Assembly: GCF_035917335.1 (NCBI RefSeq)
Contig: NZ_CP109067.1
Coordinates: forward strand, 5,331,001 to 5,395,000
Direction of reading: 5' to 3'
Source of the DNA: Micromonospora sp. NBC_01813
GTDB lineage: Bacteria; Actinomycetota; Actinomycetes; Mycobacteriales; Micromonosporaceae
DNA length: 64,000 bases
Under the pieces are notes generated by a model, which searched no databases, had not been told where the DNA came from, and worked only from the letters and a program-made list of their open reading frames with translations. A program made the position numbers and the translations under genes. Below, one piece after another: positions 9,374 to 18,303 of the stretch (its first letter is position 1; each line of letters begins with the position of its first letter).

Positions 9374-10359
9374 TGGCCGAGACACTCACCCTGGGCAAGG
9401 CGCTCAACACCGGACTCCGCCGGGCGTTGGACGCCGACAGCAGGGTCATCCTGATGGGCGAGGACGTCGGCAAGCTGGGCGGCGTCTTCCGGATCACCGA
9501 CGGGCTGCAGAAGGACTTCGGCGAGACCCGGGTGATCGACACGCCGCTGGGCGAGTCGGGGATCATCGGCACCGCCGTCGGCCTGGCGATCCGCGGCTTC
9601 CGGCCGATCTGCGAGATCCAGTTCGACGGGTTCGTCTATCCGGCGTACGACCAGATCGTGTCGCAGGTCGCGAAGATGCACTACCGGTCGCAGGGCAAGG
9701 TCAAGTTGCCGATCGTCATCCGAATTCCGTTCGGTGGCGGCATCGGTGCGGTGGAACACCACTCCGAGTCGCCGGAGGCGTACTTCTCGCACACGGCCGG
9801 TCTCAAGGTCGTCGCCTGCTCCAACCCGCAGGACGCCTACACGATGATCCAGCAGGCGGTGCTCTCCGACGATCCGATCGTCTTCCTGGAGCCGAAACGG
9901 CGGTACTGGGAGAAGGCATCGGTCGAGCTGGAGGCGCCACTGGGTACGGCGTACCCCCTGCACTCCGCCCGCACGGTGCGGCCCGGCAGCGACGCGACGG
10001 TGTTGGCCTACGGGCCGATGGTGCGCACCGCGCTGGACGCTGCCACGGCGGCGGCGGAGGAGGGCCGCGAACTCGAGGTGGTCGACCTGCGTTCGCTCTC
10101 CCCGCTGGACCTCGACGGGGTGTACGCATCGGTCCGGCGGACCGGCCGGTGCGTGGTGGTGCACGAGGCGCCGACGAATCTCGGACTCGGCGCGGAGATC
10201 GCCGCCCGGATCACCGAGGAGTGCTTCTACTCGCTGGAGGCGCCGGTGCTGCGGGTGGGTGGCTACAACACGCCGTACCCGGCCGCCCGGTTGGAAGAAG
10301 ACTTCCTGCCGGACCTGGACCGGGTGCTCGACGCCGTCGACCGCGCCTTCGGTTGGTGA
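9373..10359 (+). CDS. bkdB: 2-oxoacid dehydrogenase E1 component, beta subunit
   Basis: 328-aa transketolase-like partner of E1 alpha, forming the alpha2beta2 E1 heterotetramer. Motifs seen: LNTGLRRALDAD, MGEDVGKLGGVFRIT (the glutamate that activates ThDP), DTPLGESGIIGTAVGLA, EIQFDGFVYPAYDQI, and the C-terminal transketolase domain with VVDLRSLSPLD and VVVHEAPTNLGLGAEIA. Its length matches the family. The TGATG junction with E1 alpha gives tight translational coupling and equal subunit dosage. The gene ends 5 bp before the E2 ATG. Confidence 0.95.
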   Translation: MAETLTLGKALNTGLRRALDADSRVILMGEDVGKLGGVFRITDGLQKDFGETRVIDTPLGESGIIGTAVGLAIRGFRPICEIQFDGFVYPAYDQIVSQVAKMHYRSQGKVKLPIVIRIPFGGGIGAVEHHSESPEAYFSHTAGLKVVACSNPQDAYTMIQQAVLSDDPIVFLEPKRRYWEKASVELEAPLGTAYPLHSARTVRPGSDATVLAYGPMVRTALDAATAAAEEGRELEVVDLRSLSPLDLDGVYASVRRTGRCVVVHEAPTNLGLGAEIAARITEECFYSLEAPVLRVGGYNTPYPAARLEEDFLPDLDRVLDAVDRAFGW

Positions 10360-10364
10360 GCGCG

Positions 10365-11804
10365 ATGTCGCGAATCAAGCAGTTCGATCTGCCGGACCTG
10401 GGTGAAGGGCTCACCGAGGGCGAGATCCTCAAGTGGCTCGTCGCCGTCGGCGACGTGATCGAGTTGAACCAGCCGCTCGTCGAGGTGGAGACGGCGAAGG
10501 CCGCGGTGGAGATCCCCGCCAAGTGGGCCGGGCAGGTACACGCGATCTTCCATCCGGAAGGCGCGATGGTCGAGGTGGGTACGGCGATCATCGAGATCGA
10601 CACCGACCCGTCGGCCGGGCCGGCACCAGCGGCCGTCCCGCCCCCGGCGGCGACCGCGTCATCCGGTCCGGCGGGGCCCTCGGAGATCCCTCCGGCGGAC
10701 GGGGCGATCGAGCCCGGCATGATCGGTGGCCCGGCGCCCGGTGGCCGGACGGCGGTGCTGGTCGGTTACGGGCCGCGTACCACGGCGGCAAAACGGCGGC
10801 CGCGTCGGTCGAACGGCCACGAGCAGTCGACCGACGGTGTGACGGCAGCGGTGCCGGCCGTGCCGGCGATACAAACTCTGCCAGCGGTGCCGGCCGGCAC
10901 CGGGAAGGCGCTGGCCAAGCCACCGGTGCGCAAGCTCGCCCGGGAGCTCGGCGTCGACCTGGCCGGGCTCAGCGGTAGCGGTCCGCTCGGTTCGGTCACC
11001 CGCGACGACGTGTTGCGGGCCAGCCAGCCGCTGGCGGCGGCGTCGCCGATGGCGGCCCCGTTGTCCGGGCAGTCCGCCGCCCGGTCCGCGCCGCGGACCG
11101 GGTCGGAGCGGGAGCGGCGGGTGCCGGTCAAGGGGGTACGCCGGCTGACGGCGGAGAACATGGTCGCCTCGGCGTTCACCGCACCGCATGTCACCGAGTT
11201 CCTGACGGTCGACCTCACCCGGTCGATGAAGGCCCTGGATCGGCTACGAGCCCAGCCGGAGTGGCGCGAGATCCGGGTCTCGCCGCTGCTGATGGTCGCG
11301 CGGGCGATGATCCTGGCGGCGCAGCGGCATCCGATGGTGAACTCCACCTGGGCTGGCGACGAGATCGTCGTCAAGGACTACGTCAACCTGGGGGTCGCGG
11401 CGGCCACCGAACGCGGCCTGATCGTGCCGAACGTCAAGGACGCCGGCCGGCTCAGCACCCGGGAGCTGGCCGAGGCGATGGCGGACCTGGTCCGGACCGC
11501 GAAGGCGGGACGGACCGCACCGGCCGACATGGCCGGAGGGACGATGACGATCACCAATGTCGGCGTGTTCGGCGTGGACAGTGGCACGCCGATCCTGCCG
11601 CCAGGCGAATCCGCGATTCTCGCGGTGGGTGCCATCCGCAAGACACCTTGGGTACACAAAGAAAAGATTCGGATACGCCAAGTAGCGACCCTCGCGTTGT
11701 CGTTCGATCATCGGATCATCGATGGCGAGCTCGGCTCGGCGTTCCTGCGTGACATCGGTGCCTTCCTCACCGATCCGGAGGCGATGTTGCTCGCTTGGAC
11801 CTGA
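10365..11804 (+). CDS. bkdC: Dihydrolipoyl acyltransferase (E2) of 2-oxoacid dehydrogenase
   Basis: 479-aa core acyltransferase. The ATG at 10365 is preferred over upstream in-frame codons because it begins the lipoyl domain directly (FDLPDLGEGLTEGEI). The lipoylated lysine is K45 in VETAKAAVEIP. An Ala/Pro-rich linker follows, then a peripheral subunit-binding domain (KPPVRKLARELGVDLAGL) around residues 185-220, another linker, and the catalytic domain ending in SFDHRIIDG, which carries the active-site His-Asp. Single lipoyl domain, full length. No E3 (dihydrolipoamide dehydrogenase) gene is in the operon, so E3 must be supplied from elsewhere. Confidence 0.95.
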   Translation: MSRIKQFDLPDLGEGLTEGEILKWLVAVGDVIELNQPLVEVETAKAAVEIPAKWAGQVHAIFHPEGAMVEVGTAIIEIDTDPSAGPAPAAVPPPAATASSGPAGPSEIPPADGAIEPGMIGGPAPGGRTAVLVGYGPRTTAAKRRPRRSNGHEQSTDGVTAAVPAVPAIQTLPAVPAGTGKALAKPPVRKLARELGVDLAGLSGSGPLGSVTRDDVLRASQPLAAASPMAAPLSGQSAARSAPRTGSERERRVPVKGVRRLTAENMVASAFTAPHVTEFLTVDLTRSMKALDRLRAQPEWREIRVSPLLMVARAMILAAQRHPMVNSTWAGDEIVVKDYVNLGVAAATERGLIVPNVKDAGRLSTRELAEAMADLVRTAKAGRTAPADMAGGTMTITNVGVFGVDSGTPILPPGESAILAVGAIRKTPWVHKEKIRIRQVATLALSFDHRIIDGELGSAFLRDIGAFLTDPEAMLLAWT

Positions 11805-11832
11805 TCGGCACCCAACTCCACAGCAAGATTAC

Positions 11833-11870
11833 GAACAGCGTCGCTACCGTCACGGGTAGCGACGCTGTTC
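11833..11870 (+). terminator. Strong hairpin terminator of the dehydrogenase operon
   Basis: Perfect 16-bp stem: GAACAGCGTCGCTACC (11833-11848) pairs with 11855-11870 around a 6-nt loop, 29 bp after the E2 stop codon. No T-run follows, as is common in high-GC actinomycetes. Confidence 0.85.
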
Positions 11871-11922
11871 GCTGTGACTAGCCGAACATACCATCGACAT
11901 GTGACCCCCGTTACCTAACTTT

Positions 11923-11950
11923 CTTAGGCGAGTGGCGCCTCTCACCTAAG
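11923..11950. promoter_or_regulatory. Inverted repeat upstream of the 45-aa gene
   Basis: CTTAGGCGAG (11923-11932) and CTCACCTAAG (11941-11950) are inverted copies with one mismatch around 8 nt. The AT-containing ends sit in an otherwise AT-rich patch (ACCTAACTTTCTTAGG) about 90 bp before the small gene, so this is a candidate operator over its promoter. Confidence 0.4.
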
Positions 11951-12037
11951 ATTCGTTGGCAGATCGCGAGATTCTGCGGTTCACTTGAATCGGCCGCCAG
12001 AGCGGCCAGCAGTTCAGAACCCGCAGGAGAGCACCTC

Positions 12038-12175
12038 ATGTCCATGATCGATCGAATTCGTCGCCACCGGGAAGCCAGCCGCCGTACTCGCGCCCTCGAG
12101 CGCGCCCTGCGCTCCACCGACTCCGCCGCTGTCCGCGACGAGATCCGCGCCATCGCACAGCGCTACTACAGCTGA
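12038..12175 (+). CDS. 45-aa basic helical small protein
   Basis: Short gene read directly from the sequence: ATG at 12038 preceded by AGGAGAG (12025-12031) at good spacing, stop TGA at 12173-12175. The product begins MSMIDRIRRHREASRR and ends AIAQRYYS. It is strongly basic in its first half, with regular i/i+4 spacing of Arg and Ala/Leu suggesting one long amphipathic helix. It stands alone between the dehydrogenase terminator and the LppU-like gene with its own upstream inverted repeat. Function unknown; a nucleic-acid- or membrane-surface-binding role is only suggested by charge. Confidence 0.7.
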   Translation: MSMIDRIRRHREASRRTRALERALRSTDSAAVRDEIRAIAQRYYS

Positions 12176-12481
12176 ACTCGGCGCCGTCGAACCTCCACCG
12201 AACCGCGACACCTCCGCCACTTCAACGGCACCGGGATTCCTCCGATACGAAGGGCCCGGTACGGTGGGCTCGGTCGCCTTCGGGTCGACCCGGTGCACTG
12301 AAGGCCAGAACCGGCCGCCAGATGCCCGGGTCACCAGTCGGCGCACCAGGCTGGCCAGCCTCGACGATGAAAATCGGCGAGATCCGGCTGGCCCGCCCGG
12401 CTGGACCACCGGCGTCACTGGTCGACCGACCAGCCGCGTCGACGGCACCGGCGCGGCTGATATGTCATGGAGGAGGCGCAC

Positions 12482-14572
12482 ATGACGTCCGAGGGCACGC
12501 AGCATCCCGGCCAAGAGCCGGCGGAGGCGGGCGTCGGCGGACCCGCGCCGTACGGCAGCCAGCGGCAGAGCGTCGATCAGCCACCTGCTGACTCCGACGC
12601 CGCGCCGACGCCCCAGCAGTGGTCCCCTCCGGGGGGCGGTTGGGGTACCGGCTTCGGGGACCAGGCCGGCCGACCCGCCGGCTATCCGGCACCATCTCCG
12701 TACCCCGCGCCACCCGGCGCCTATCAGCCACCGGCCGGCGCCGCTGGCGGGCAGCCGGGCGGATTCGCCCCCGGCCCGCCGGCCGAGCACCGACCGGGTG
12801 GGCCCGGCGACGAGCCGAGCGGGCCCCGGCCGACCGAGGTGGGCTGGGCCGCGCCGCCCGCCATCCCGCCGGCGGCACCCTGGTCGCCGCAGCAGGCGTG
12901 GCGGACCGATCAGGACCGGCCGGCGACGAGCCCGGCGCCGGATCAGTCCGGCGCCAGCGCACCGCCAGCCAGCGGTTTCGGCGGACTGCCGCAACGCCAG
13001 CCCGAGCCACCGCACCAGCCGGAGTCGGCACACCAGCCCGAGTCGGCACACCAGCCGGAGCCATCGCACCCGCAGTACTCGCTGGACCCGCAGCGTCAAC
13101 CCGAGCCACAGCGTCAGCCCGAGCCGCAGCGGTTCGCGCCCGGGCCGACCCAGAACCGCTTCGAGCCACCTGCCGACGACGCACCGTCGCGGCACGGCGC
13201 GGCGCTGCCGTTCGCACCCGCCGGTCCGACGCCGCTGCCGCCGCAGGAGGCAAGGGTGCCCGGTGCGTCGTTGGCAGCCGCGTTGGGCGGCCAGCCAGCG
13301 GCCCACGTACCGCAGCAGCGCTCCCCGTACGACGAACAGCCCGTCGCCGAGGAGCGATCGGCCTTCCCCGGCGGCGGCGGCCGGCAGTCGATGGCCCCCG
13401 CCGGCGCGGAACCTGCGCCCGTGTCGCCCGCCTCCGGCGGACCGGCGGGCGGGGCACCGGCCAACGGATCCGCCACCGGCCGCGCGGTGACCGCCAGCGC
13501 GGCCGTGCCGAGCGCCAGCAAGGTCGCACCGCCGGCGGACCAGTCCGCCCTGGGCACCGGCCGACCGCCGGCCCAACCCCGGGTGTACGGCCGGCCAGCC
13601 AGTTCGGAACCGGAACCCGGCGGTCGTCCTGAGCCGTTCGGTTCGGGCGGCACCTCGTTCCCGCCCACCGGATCGCCGGTGCCGTCGCCCGAACCCGGAT
13701 TCGGCCCACCGCCGCTGGCCCAACGCCCGCCGGGGCAGTCCGTGCAGGCGTTCGGTGCCCGACCCAACTCCGAAGGCCCCCCAGCCGGCGGTGCCGCTCG
13801 CGGCGACATCGCCAACCTGGCACTGCCGCACCTGAGCCAGGCCGCGCACATTCAGCCCACCTCTCCGGCCGAAGCGACCCGCGGCTACCCGCCACCCGGT
13901 GCGGCACCCTACGGCGATCTGCTCGGCGACCCCCACCGGGACCACCGTCAGGCAGTCCCCGGGGCGTACCAGTCTCCCGAGGCCGGCCACCACCAGCCGG
14001 GCGGCTACGGCCCGGTCGGCCAGTCGATCGCGGCAGCGCCCCGGCCCGGCGAGTTGCCGCCGGCCGGTGCGGCGCAGGTTCCCGGGCAGTGGGCCGCGCC
14101 GGATCAGGAGCAGAACCGGTTCGACGCGTTCCGCCCGGAGCCGGCGACGCCGGCCGGTGAAGCGGGTGAAGAGGCCAAGTCGGAACCAGTACCGCAGGTG
14201 CGCAACGGCCGGGTACTCGTCGCCGTCCTGGTCGCTGCGGCCCTGCTGGTGGCGATTCCGCTGTCGTTGGTCTGGCTGATCACCCGACCGGGAGATCAGG
14301 CGTTCGATCCGGCGGTCGGCACCTGCGTCAAGCAGTCCGGCAACACCGCCGTGGCGGCCGACTGCGCCGAGCCGGGCTCCTACCAGGTCGTCACCAAGGT
14401 CGAGCAGGTCGACCAATGCGCGGATCCCAACGCTCCGCACATCGAGATACCCGCCGACTCCGGCAGCGAGCAGGTCCTCTGCCTGCAGCCGGCGGCGGCC
14501 GGGGATCCAGCCGGCGACGATCCGGCCGGAGACGACCCGGCACCGGACAGCGACGCGACGCCGACCGGCTGA
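12482..14572 (+). CDS. LppU/SCO3897-like membrane-anchored protein with long Pro/Gln-rich N terminus
   Basis: 696 aa from the ATG at 12482, chosen because GGAGGAGG sits just upstream; the ATG at 12467 is itself part of that ribosome-binding region. Residues 1-570 are disordered and rich in Pro, Gly, Gln and Ala, with short repeats such as QPESAHQPE and QPEPQRQPEPQR near residues 175-220. One transmembrane helix follows (NGRVLVAVLVAAALLVAIPL, ~576-600). The small extracellular domain has a Cys pattern (VGTCVK, AADCAEPG, DQCADP, VLCLQP) like the LppU/SCO3897 family. The C terminus is an Asp/Pro repeat. The topology suggests a cytosolic disordered tail displaying a disulfide-stabilised outer domain. 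Function unknown. Confidence 0.75.
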   Translation: MTSEGTQHPGQEPAEAGVGGPAPYGSQRQSVDQPPADSDAAPTPQQWSPPGGGWGTGFGDQAGRPAGYPAPSPYPAPPGAYQPPAGAAGGQPGGFAPGPPAEHRPGGPGDEPSGPRPTEVGWAAPPAIPPAAPWSPQQAWRTDQDRPATSPAPDQSGASAPPASGFGGLPQRQPEPPHQPESAHQPESAHQPEPSHPQYSLDPQRQPEPQRQPEPQRFAPGPTQNRFEPPADDAPSRHGAALPFAPAGPTPLPPQEARVPGASLAAALGGQPAAHVPQQRSPYDEQPVAEERSAFPGGGGRQSMAPAGAEPAPVSPASGGPAGGAPANGSATGRAVTASAAVPSASKVAPPADQSALGTGRPPAQPRVYGRPASSEPEPGGRPEPFGSGGTSFPPTGSPVPSPEPGFGPPPLAQRPPGQSVQAFGARPNSEGPPAGGAARGDIANLALPHLSQAAHIQPTSPAEATRGYPPPGAAPYGDLLGDPHRDHRQAVPGAYQSPEAGHHQPGGYGPVGQSIAAAPRPGELPPAGAAQVPGQWAAPDQEQNRFDAFRPEPATPAGEAGEEAKSEPVPQVRNGRVLVAVLVAAALLVAIPLSLVWLITRPGDQAFDPAVGTCVKQSGNTAVAADCAEPGSYQVVTKVEQVDQCADPNAPHIEIPADSGSEQVLCLQPAAAGDPAGDDPAGDDPAPDSDATPTG

Positions 14573-14592
14573 CCGCCGCCCCGAAGCGTCCT

Positions 14593-14624
14593 CAAGGTGC
14601 CGTGCCGGCCGGCACGGCACCTTG
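14593..14624 (+). terminator. Palindromic terminator after the LppU-like gene
   Basis: A perfect 32-nt palindrome: CAAGGTGCCGTGCCGG (14593-14608) followed immediately by its complement (14609-14624). It lies 20 bp after the stop, between two co-oriented genes. Confidence 0.8.
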
Positions 14625-14681
14625 ACCTGGTCTGCGGGCCCGACCGACCGCCGTCATCGCCGCCATGGCAGGGTCTGCGGT

Positions 14682-16526
14682 ATGCCGACATCGTCACGTG
14701 TCCGCGCACCGGAACTCAACGGGCGCCAGTGGCTGAACACCGATGGACGACAGCTGACGTTGCGCGACCTGCGCGGTCGGATCGTCCTGCTGGATTTCTG
14801 GACCTTCTGCTGCGTCAACTGCCTGCACGTGCTGGACGAGTTGCGCCCACTGGAGGAGAAGTACGCCGACGTACTGGTGGTGATCGGCGTACATTCGCCG
14901 AAGTTCGCCCACGAACGGGACCCGGCCGCGGTGGCCGCAGCCGTCGAGCGCTACGGCGTGACCCATCCGGTGCTCGACGATCCGGAACTGGACATGTGGC
15001 AGCAGTACGCCGCCCGCGCCTGGCCGACGTTGGTGCTGGTGGATCCGGAGAGCTACGTCGTCGCCACGATGGCCGGCGAGGGACACGCCGAAGGCCTGGC
15101 CCGGGAGATCGACCAACTGATCGAATCGCACCAGGCGAAGGGCACCCTGCACCGGGGTGACGGCCCGTACGTACCGCCGGTGCCGGTCGACACGACGCTG
15201 CGCTTCCCCGGCAAGGCGGTCGCGCTCGACGACGGCGCGCTGCTGGTCTCCGACTCCGCCCGACACTCGCTGGTGGAGATGGCCCCCGACGGCGAGACGG
15301 TACGTCGACGCATCGGCTCAGGAGAGCGTGGACGCACCGACGGCGGTCCCGAAGCTGCCCGGTTCAACGAACCGCAGGGGCTGCTGCGGCTGCCGGCACA
15401 GGTCGCCGCCGCCGTCGGCTACGACGTCCTGGTCGCCGATACGGTCAACCATCTGCTGCGCGGCGTACGGATGGCCACCGGTGAGGTCGTCACGGTCGCC
15501 GGCTCCGGCCGTCAATGGCGCTCGACGGTCGACTACGACGCGCACGACGCCCTCTCCGTCGACCTCTCCTCACCGTGGGATCTCGCCTGGTACGACGACC
15601 GGGTGATCGTCGCGATGGCCGGCATCCACCAGCTGTGGTGGTTCGACCCGATCAAACGGGCCGCCGGCATGTACGCCGGCACGACGGTCGAGTCGTTGCG
15701 CGACGGCCCGATTCCGGACGTCTGGCTGGCGCAGCCGTCCGGCCTGGCGACCGGCGTCGACGGAGATCAGTTGTGGATCGCCGACAGCGAGACCAGCGCG
15801 CTGCGGCGGCTCGCCGACGGTGAGCTGCATACCGTCGTCGGGCAGGGGTTGTTCGACTTCGGGCAGGTCGACGGGGCGGCGGGCGAGGCGCTGCTGCAGC
15901 ACCCGCTCGGGGTCTGCGCGTTGGCGGACGGTTCGGTACTGGTCGCAGACACCTACAACGGGGCCATCCGCCGCTACGACCCGGCCAGCGATCGGGTGAC
16001 GACGGTGACCGACGGGTTGGCCGAGCCGAGCGACGTGCTGGTGACCGCCGACGGCACGGTCTGGGTGGTGGAGTCCGCCGCGCATCGGCTGACCCGGATC
16101 GCCCCGGGTGCCCTGTCGGCTGCGGGAGCCACCGTCGATGGCGTACGGCAGCGGGCCGAACGCCCGCCGATGCTGGTGGCACCCGGTGAGGTGAGCTTGG
16201 ACGTGGTCTTCACGCCCGCACCCGGGCAGAAGCTCGACACCAGTTTCGGTCCGGCGACCCGGCTCGAGGTCTCCGCCGATCCGCCGGCACTGTTGCGCTC
16301 CGGCGCGGGCTCCGACACCGGGCTCAGCCGCCGCCTCGTCCTCGACCCGTCGGTGCCGGCCGGTGTGCTGCAGGTGGTCGCCCAGGCGGCGACCTGCGAC
16401 GCCGACAACGAGCATGCCGCCTGTCACCTGACCCGACAGGACTGGGGTGTGCCGGTACGGATCGACCCGACCGGCGTGACCCGGGTACCGCTGATCCTGC
16501 GCGGAATCGACCCGGCCGGCAGCTGA
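14682..16526 (+). CDS. Thioredoxin-like / NHL-repeat protein
   Basis: 614-aa two-domain protein. The start ATG at 14682 (MPTSSRVRAPEL) is chosen because upstream in-frame codons fall in the terminator. Residues ~1-155 form a thioredoxin/TlpA fold; the redox site reads FWTFCCVNCLHV with C44 and C47 as the CxxC pair and C43 extra, followed by VVIGVHSPKF and WPTLVLVDPE. Residues ~170-500 contain NHL-type beta-propeller blades (LLVSDSARHSLVEM, NEPQGLL, VADTVNHLLRGV, VADTYNGAIRRY), and a beta-rich C-terminal domain follows. No signal peptide is seen, so it is probably cytosolic, unlike secreted TlpA proteins. Substrate unknown; similar to the NHLRC2-like thioredoxin proteins. Confidence 0.85.
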   Translation: MPTSSRVRAPELNGRQWLNTDGRQLTLRDLRGRIVLLDFWTFCCVNCLHVLDELRPLEEKYADVLVVIGVHSPKFAHERDPAAVAAAVERYGVTHPVLDDPELDMWQQYAARAWPTLVLVDPESYVVATMAGEGHAEGLAREIDQLIESHQAKGTLHRGDGPYVPPVPVDTTLRFPGKAVALDDGALLVSDSARHSLVEMAPDGETVRRRIGSGERGRTDGGPEAARFNEPQGLLRLPAQVAAAVGYDVLVADTVNHLLRGVRMATGEVVTVAGSGRQWRSTVDYDAHDALSVDLSSPWDLAWYDDRVIVAMAGIHQLWWFDPIKRAAGMYAGTTVESLRDGPIPDVWLAQPSGLATGVDGDQLWIADSETSALRRLADGELHTVVGQGLFDFGQVDGAAGEALLQHPLGVCALADGSVLVADTYNGAIRRYDPASDRVTTVTDGLAEPSDVLVTADGTVWVVESAAHRLTRIAPGALSAAGATVDGVRQRAERPPMLVAPGEVSLDVVFTPAPGQKLDTSFGPATRLEVSADPPALLRSGAGSDTGLSRRLVLDPSVPAGVLQVVAQAATCDADNEHAACHLTRQDWGVPVRIDPTGVTRVPLILRGIDPAGS

Positions 16527-16535
16527 GACCCGGCC

Positions 16536-16656
16536 GGCGGTCCGGGCTTCGGCCGGCGGTCCGGGCTTCGGCCGACGGTCCGGGCTTCGGCCGACGGTCC
16601 GGGCTTCGGCCGACGGTCCGGGCTTCGGCCGACGGTCCGGGCTTCGGCCGACGGAT
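16536..16656. repeat. Six tandem copies of a 19-bp repeat
   Basis: The element GGTCCGGGCTTCGGCCGAC recurs with exact 19-bp spacing; CCGGGCTTC begins at 16542, 16561, 16580, 16599, 16618 and 16637. The first copies have GGC where the later ones have GAC. It fills the whole gap between the convergent NHL-protein and pxpA genes. The period is not a multiple of three, so it is non-coding. Confidence 0.9.
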
Positions 16657-17405
16657 CAGACGAAGGCGCCGACTGGCTGGCCGGCGGATTCCAGCGCGGC
16701 GCGGATCCGCTGGGCCAGCGCGACCGCGCCGGGCGTGTCCCCGTGTACGCAGATCGACTCGACGGGGCAGCCGACCACCGTGCCGTCCGTCGCGGTCACG
16801 GTGTGGTCGACCGCCATCGACAGCGCCTGGGCGACGACGGTCGCGTGGTCGTCGAGCAATGCACCGGGCTCACCACGGGGCACCAGCCGCCCGTCCGGCA
16901 GGTAGCCGCGGTCGGCGAACCCTTCGTCGACATGACGCAGCCCGGCACCGGTGGCAAGTTGCCCGAGCACCGAACCGGGCAGGCAGAGAATCGGCAGGGT
17001 GGGATCGAAGTCGACCACGGCGGCGACGACCGCCGCCGCCTGCGCCTCGTCGACACAGGCGGTGTTGTACAGCGCCCCGTGCGGTTTGACGTACCGCACC
17101 CGGGCACCGGCGACCCGACAGAATCCGTCCAACGCGGCGATCTGGTAGAGCACGTCGTCGCGAAGTTCGTCGAAGCGGTAGTCGATCCGCCGCCTGCCGA
17201 AGCCGGCCAGGTCGCGGTAGCCGACCTGCGCGCCGACGACCACGCCGCGGGCGGCGGCCGCGGCACAGATCCGCCGCATCGTCGCCGGGTCGCCGGCGTG
17301 GAAACCGCAGGCGACGTTGGCGGAGGTGACGATGTCGAGCAGTGCCTCGTCGTCGCCGAGGCGCCAGACGCCGAAGCCCTCACCCAGATCAGCGTTGAGG
17401 TCCAT
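16656..17405 (-). CDS. pxpA: 5-oxoprolinase subunit A (LamB/YcsF family)
   Basis: 249 aa. Hydrolase subunit of the prokaryotic ATP-dependent 5-oxoprolinase PxpABC, which opens 5-oxoproline (pyroglutamate) to glutamate. The start MDLNADLGEGFG is diagnostic of the family; further motifs are SANVACGFHAGDP, GAQVGYRDLAGFGRR, VKPHGALYN and SICVHGDTP. Full length. The gene overlaps the end of pxpC by 17 nt, so B-C-A is one operon transcribed leftwards. The downstream end faces a 19-bp tandem repeat array. Confidence 0.95.
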   Translation of the reverse strand: MDLNADLGEGFGVWRLGDDEALLDIVTSANVACGFHAGDPATMRRICAAAAARGVVVGAQVGYRDLAGFGRRRIDYRFDELRDDVLYQIAALDGFCRVAGARVRYVKPHGALYNTACVDEAQAAAVVAAVVDFDPTLPILCLPGSVLGQLATGAGLRHVDEGFADRGYLPDGRLVPRGEPGALLDDHATVVAQALSMAVDHTVTATDGTVVGCPVESICVHGDTPGAVALAQRIRAALESAGQPVGAFV

Positions 17406-18303
17406 GGAACTGCACGGTAGTGCCCGGCCGGGCCTGAGCGAGCGCGGTGACGTCGTCGACCACGCCGATCACCGGGTAGCCGCCGGTGGTCGGGTGGTCC
17501 GCGAGGAAGATCAGCGGCTGACCGTCGGTCGGGACCTGGACGGCACCGAGCACCAGCCCTTCGCTGGGCAGCTCCTCGGCGATGGCACGGGGCAGTGCCG
17601 GGCCGGTCAGCCGGACACCGATCCGGTTGCTCACCGGGCTCACCGCGTACGCGGTGCCGAGCAGCCGCCGCACCGCCTCGTCGGTGAACCAGTCCGCGCG
17701 CGGGCCGAGCCGGATGGCGAGTCGGACCGGATCGGGTGGGGCCGACCAGCCAATGGCGTCGGCCGCCGTCAACAGGCCGACCGTACGACCGGCCGCCGGG
17801 TCGTCGCCGATCGGCAACACGTCGCCGTCGGTCAGCGGCGCCGGACCGATGCCGGCCAGGGTGTCGGTCGACCGGCTGCCCAACACCGGCGGTACGGCGA
17901 TCCCGCCGGCCACCGCGAGATAGCTGCGTACCCCGTGCTGGGCCGGGCCGATCCTGACCTGCCCACCGGCCGGCACCGGCTCCGGGGTCAGGAACCCCAT
18001 CGGGCGACCGGCGGGCCGCGTCGTGCCAGGCTGCGCCGTGCCGGCCGGCTGCGCAGTGCCGAGCTGCATCGGGGCCGGTGCTCCGGTGAGCGCGATCGTG
18101 GCCCCGGTAGGGAAGCGCAGCGTACAACCGGTGAGGGTGATCTCCAGGCCGGCGGCCGCTGGCGGGTTGCCGACCAGTCGGTTGGCCAACGCGAGCGCCG
18201 GCTGGTCGAGGGCTCCGGCCCGGGGTACGCCGAGGTGGGCCCAGCCGGGGCGGCCGTGGTCCTGCACGGTGGTGAGGGCACCGGCCCGGACCACCTCGAT
18301 CAT
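17389..18303 (-). CDS. pxpC: 5-oxoprolinase subunit C (biotin-dependent carboxyltransferase-like)
   Basis: 304 aa, KipA/AHS2 fold. Typical start MIEVVRAGALTTVQDHGRPGWAHLGVPRAGALD and family motifs LANRLVGNP, LEITLTGCTLRF, YLAVAGGI and RIGVRLTGP. With PxpB it activates 5-oxoproline by phosphorylation before PxpA hydrolyses it. The start overlaps the pxpB stop by 4 nt and the stop overlaps pxpA by 17 nt, so all three subunits are translationally coupled. Confidence 0.94.
   Translation of the reverse strand: MIEVVRAGALTTVQDHGRPGWAHLGVPRAGALDQPALALANRLVGNPPAAAGLEITLTGCTLRFPTGATIALTGAPAPMQLGTAQPAGTAQPGTTRPAGRPMGFLTPEPVPAGGQVRIGPAQHGVRSYLAVAGGIAVPPVLGSRSTDTLAGIGPAPLTDGDVLPIGDDPAAGRTVGLLTAADAIGWSAPPDPVRLAIRLGPRADWFTDEAVRRLLGTAYAVSPVSNRIGVRLTGPALPRAIAEELPSEGLVLGAVQVPTDGQPLIFLADHPTTGGYPVIGVVDDVTALAQARPGTTVQFHGPQR

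Noticed and set aside
12014-14620. 868-aa reverse open frame
   Set aside because: Antisense to the LppU-like gene; Arg/Gly-rich shadow caused by that gene's low-complexity codons.
16536-16656. CRISPR array
   Set aside because: The repeats are contiguous 19-bp units with no spacers; no cas genes are present anywhere in the window.
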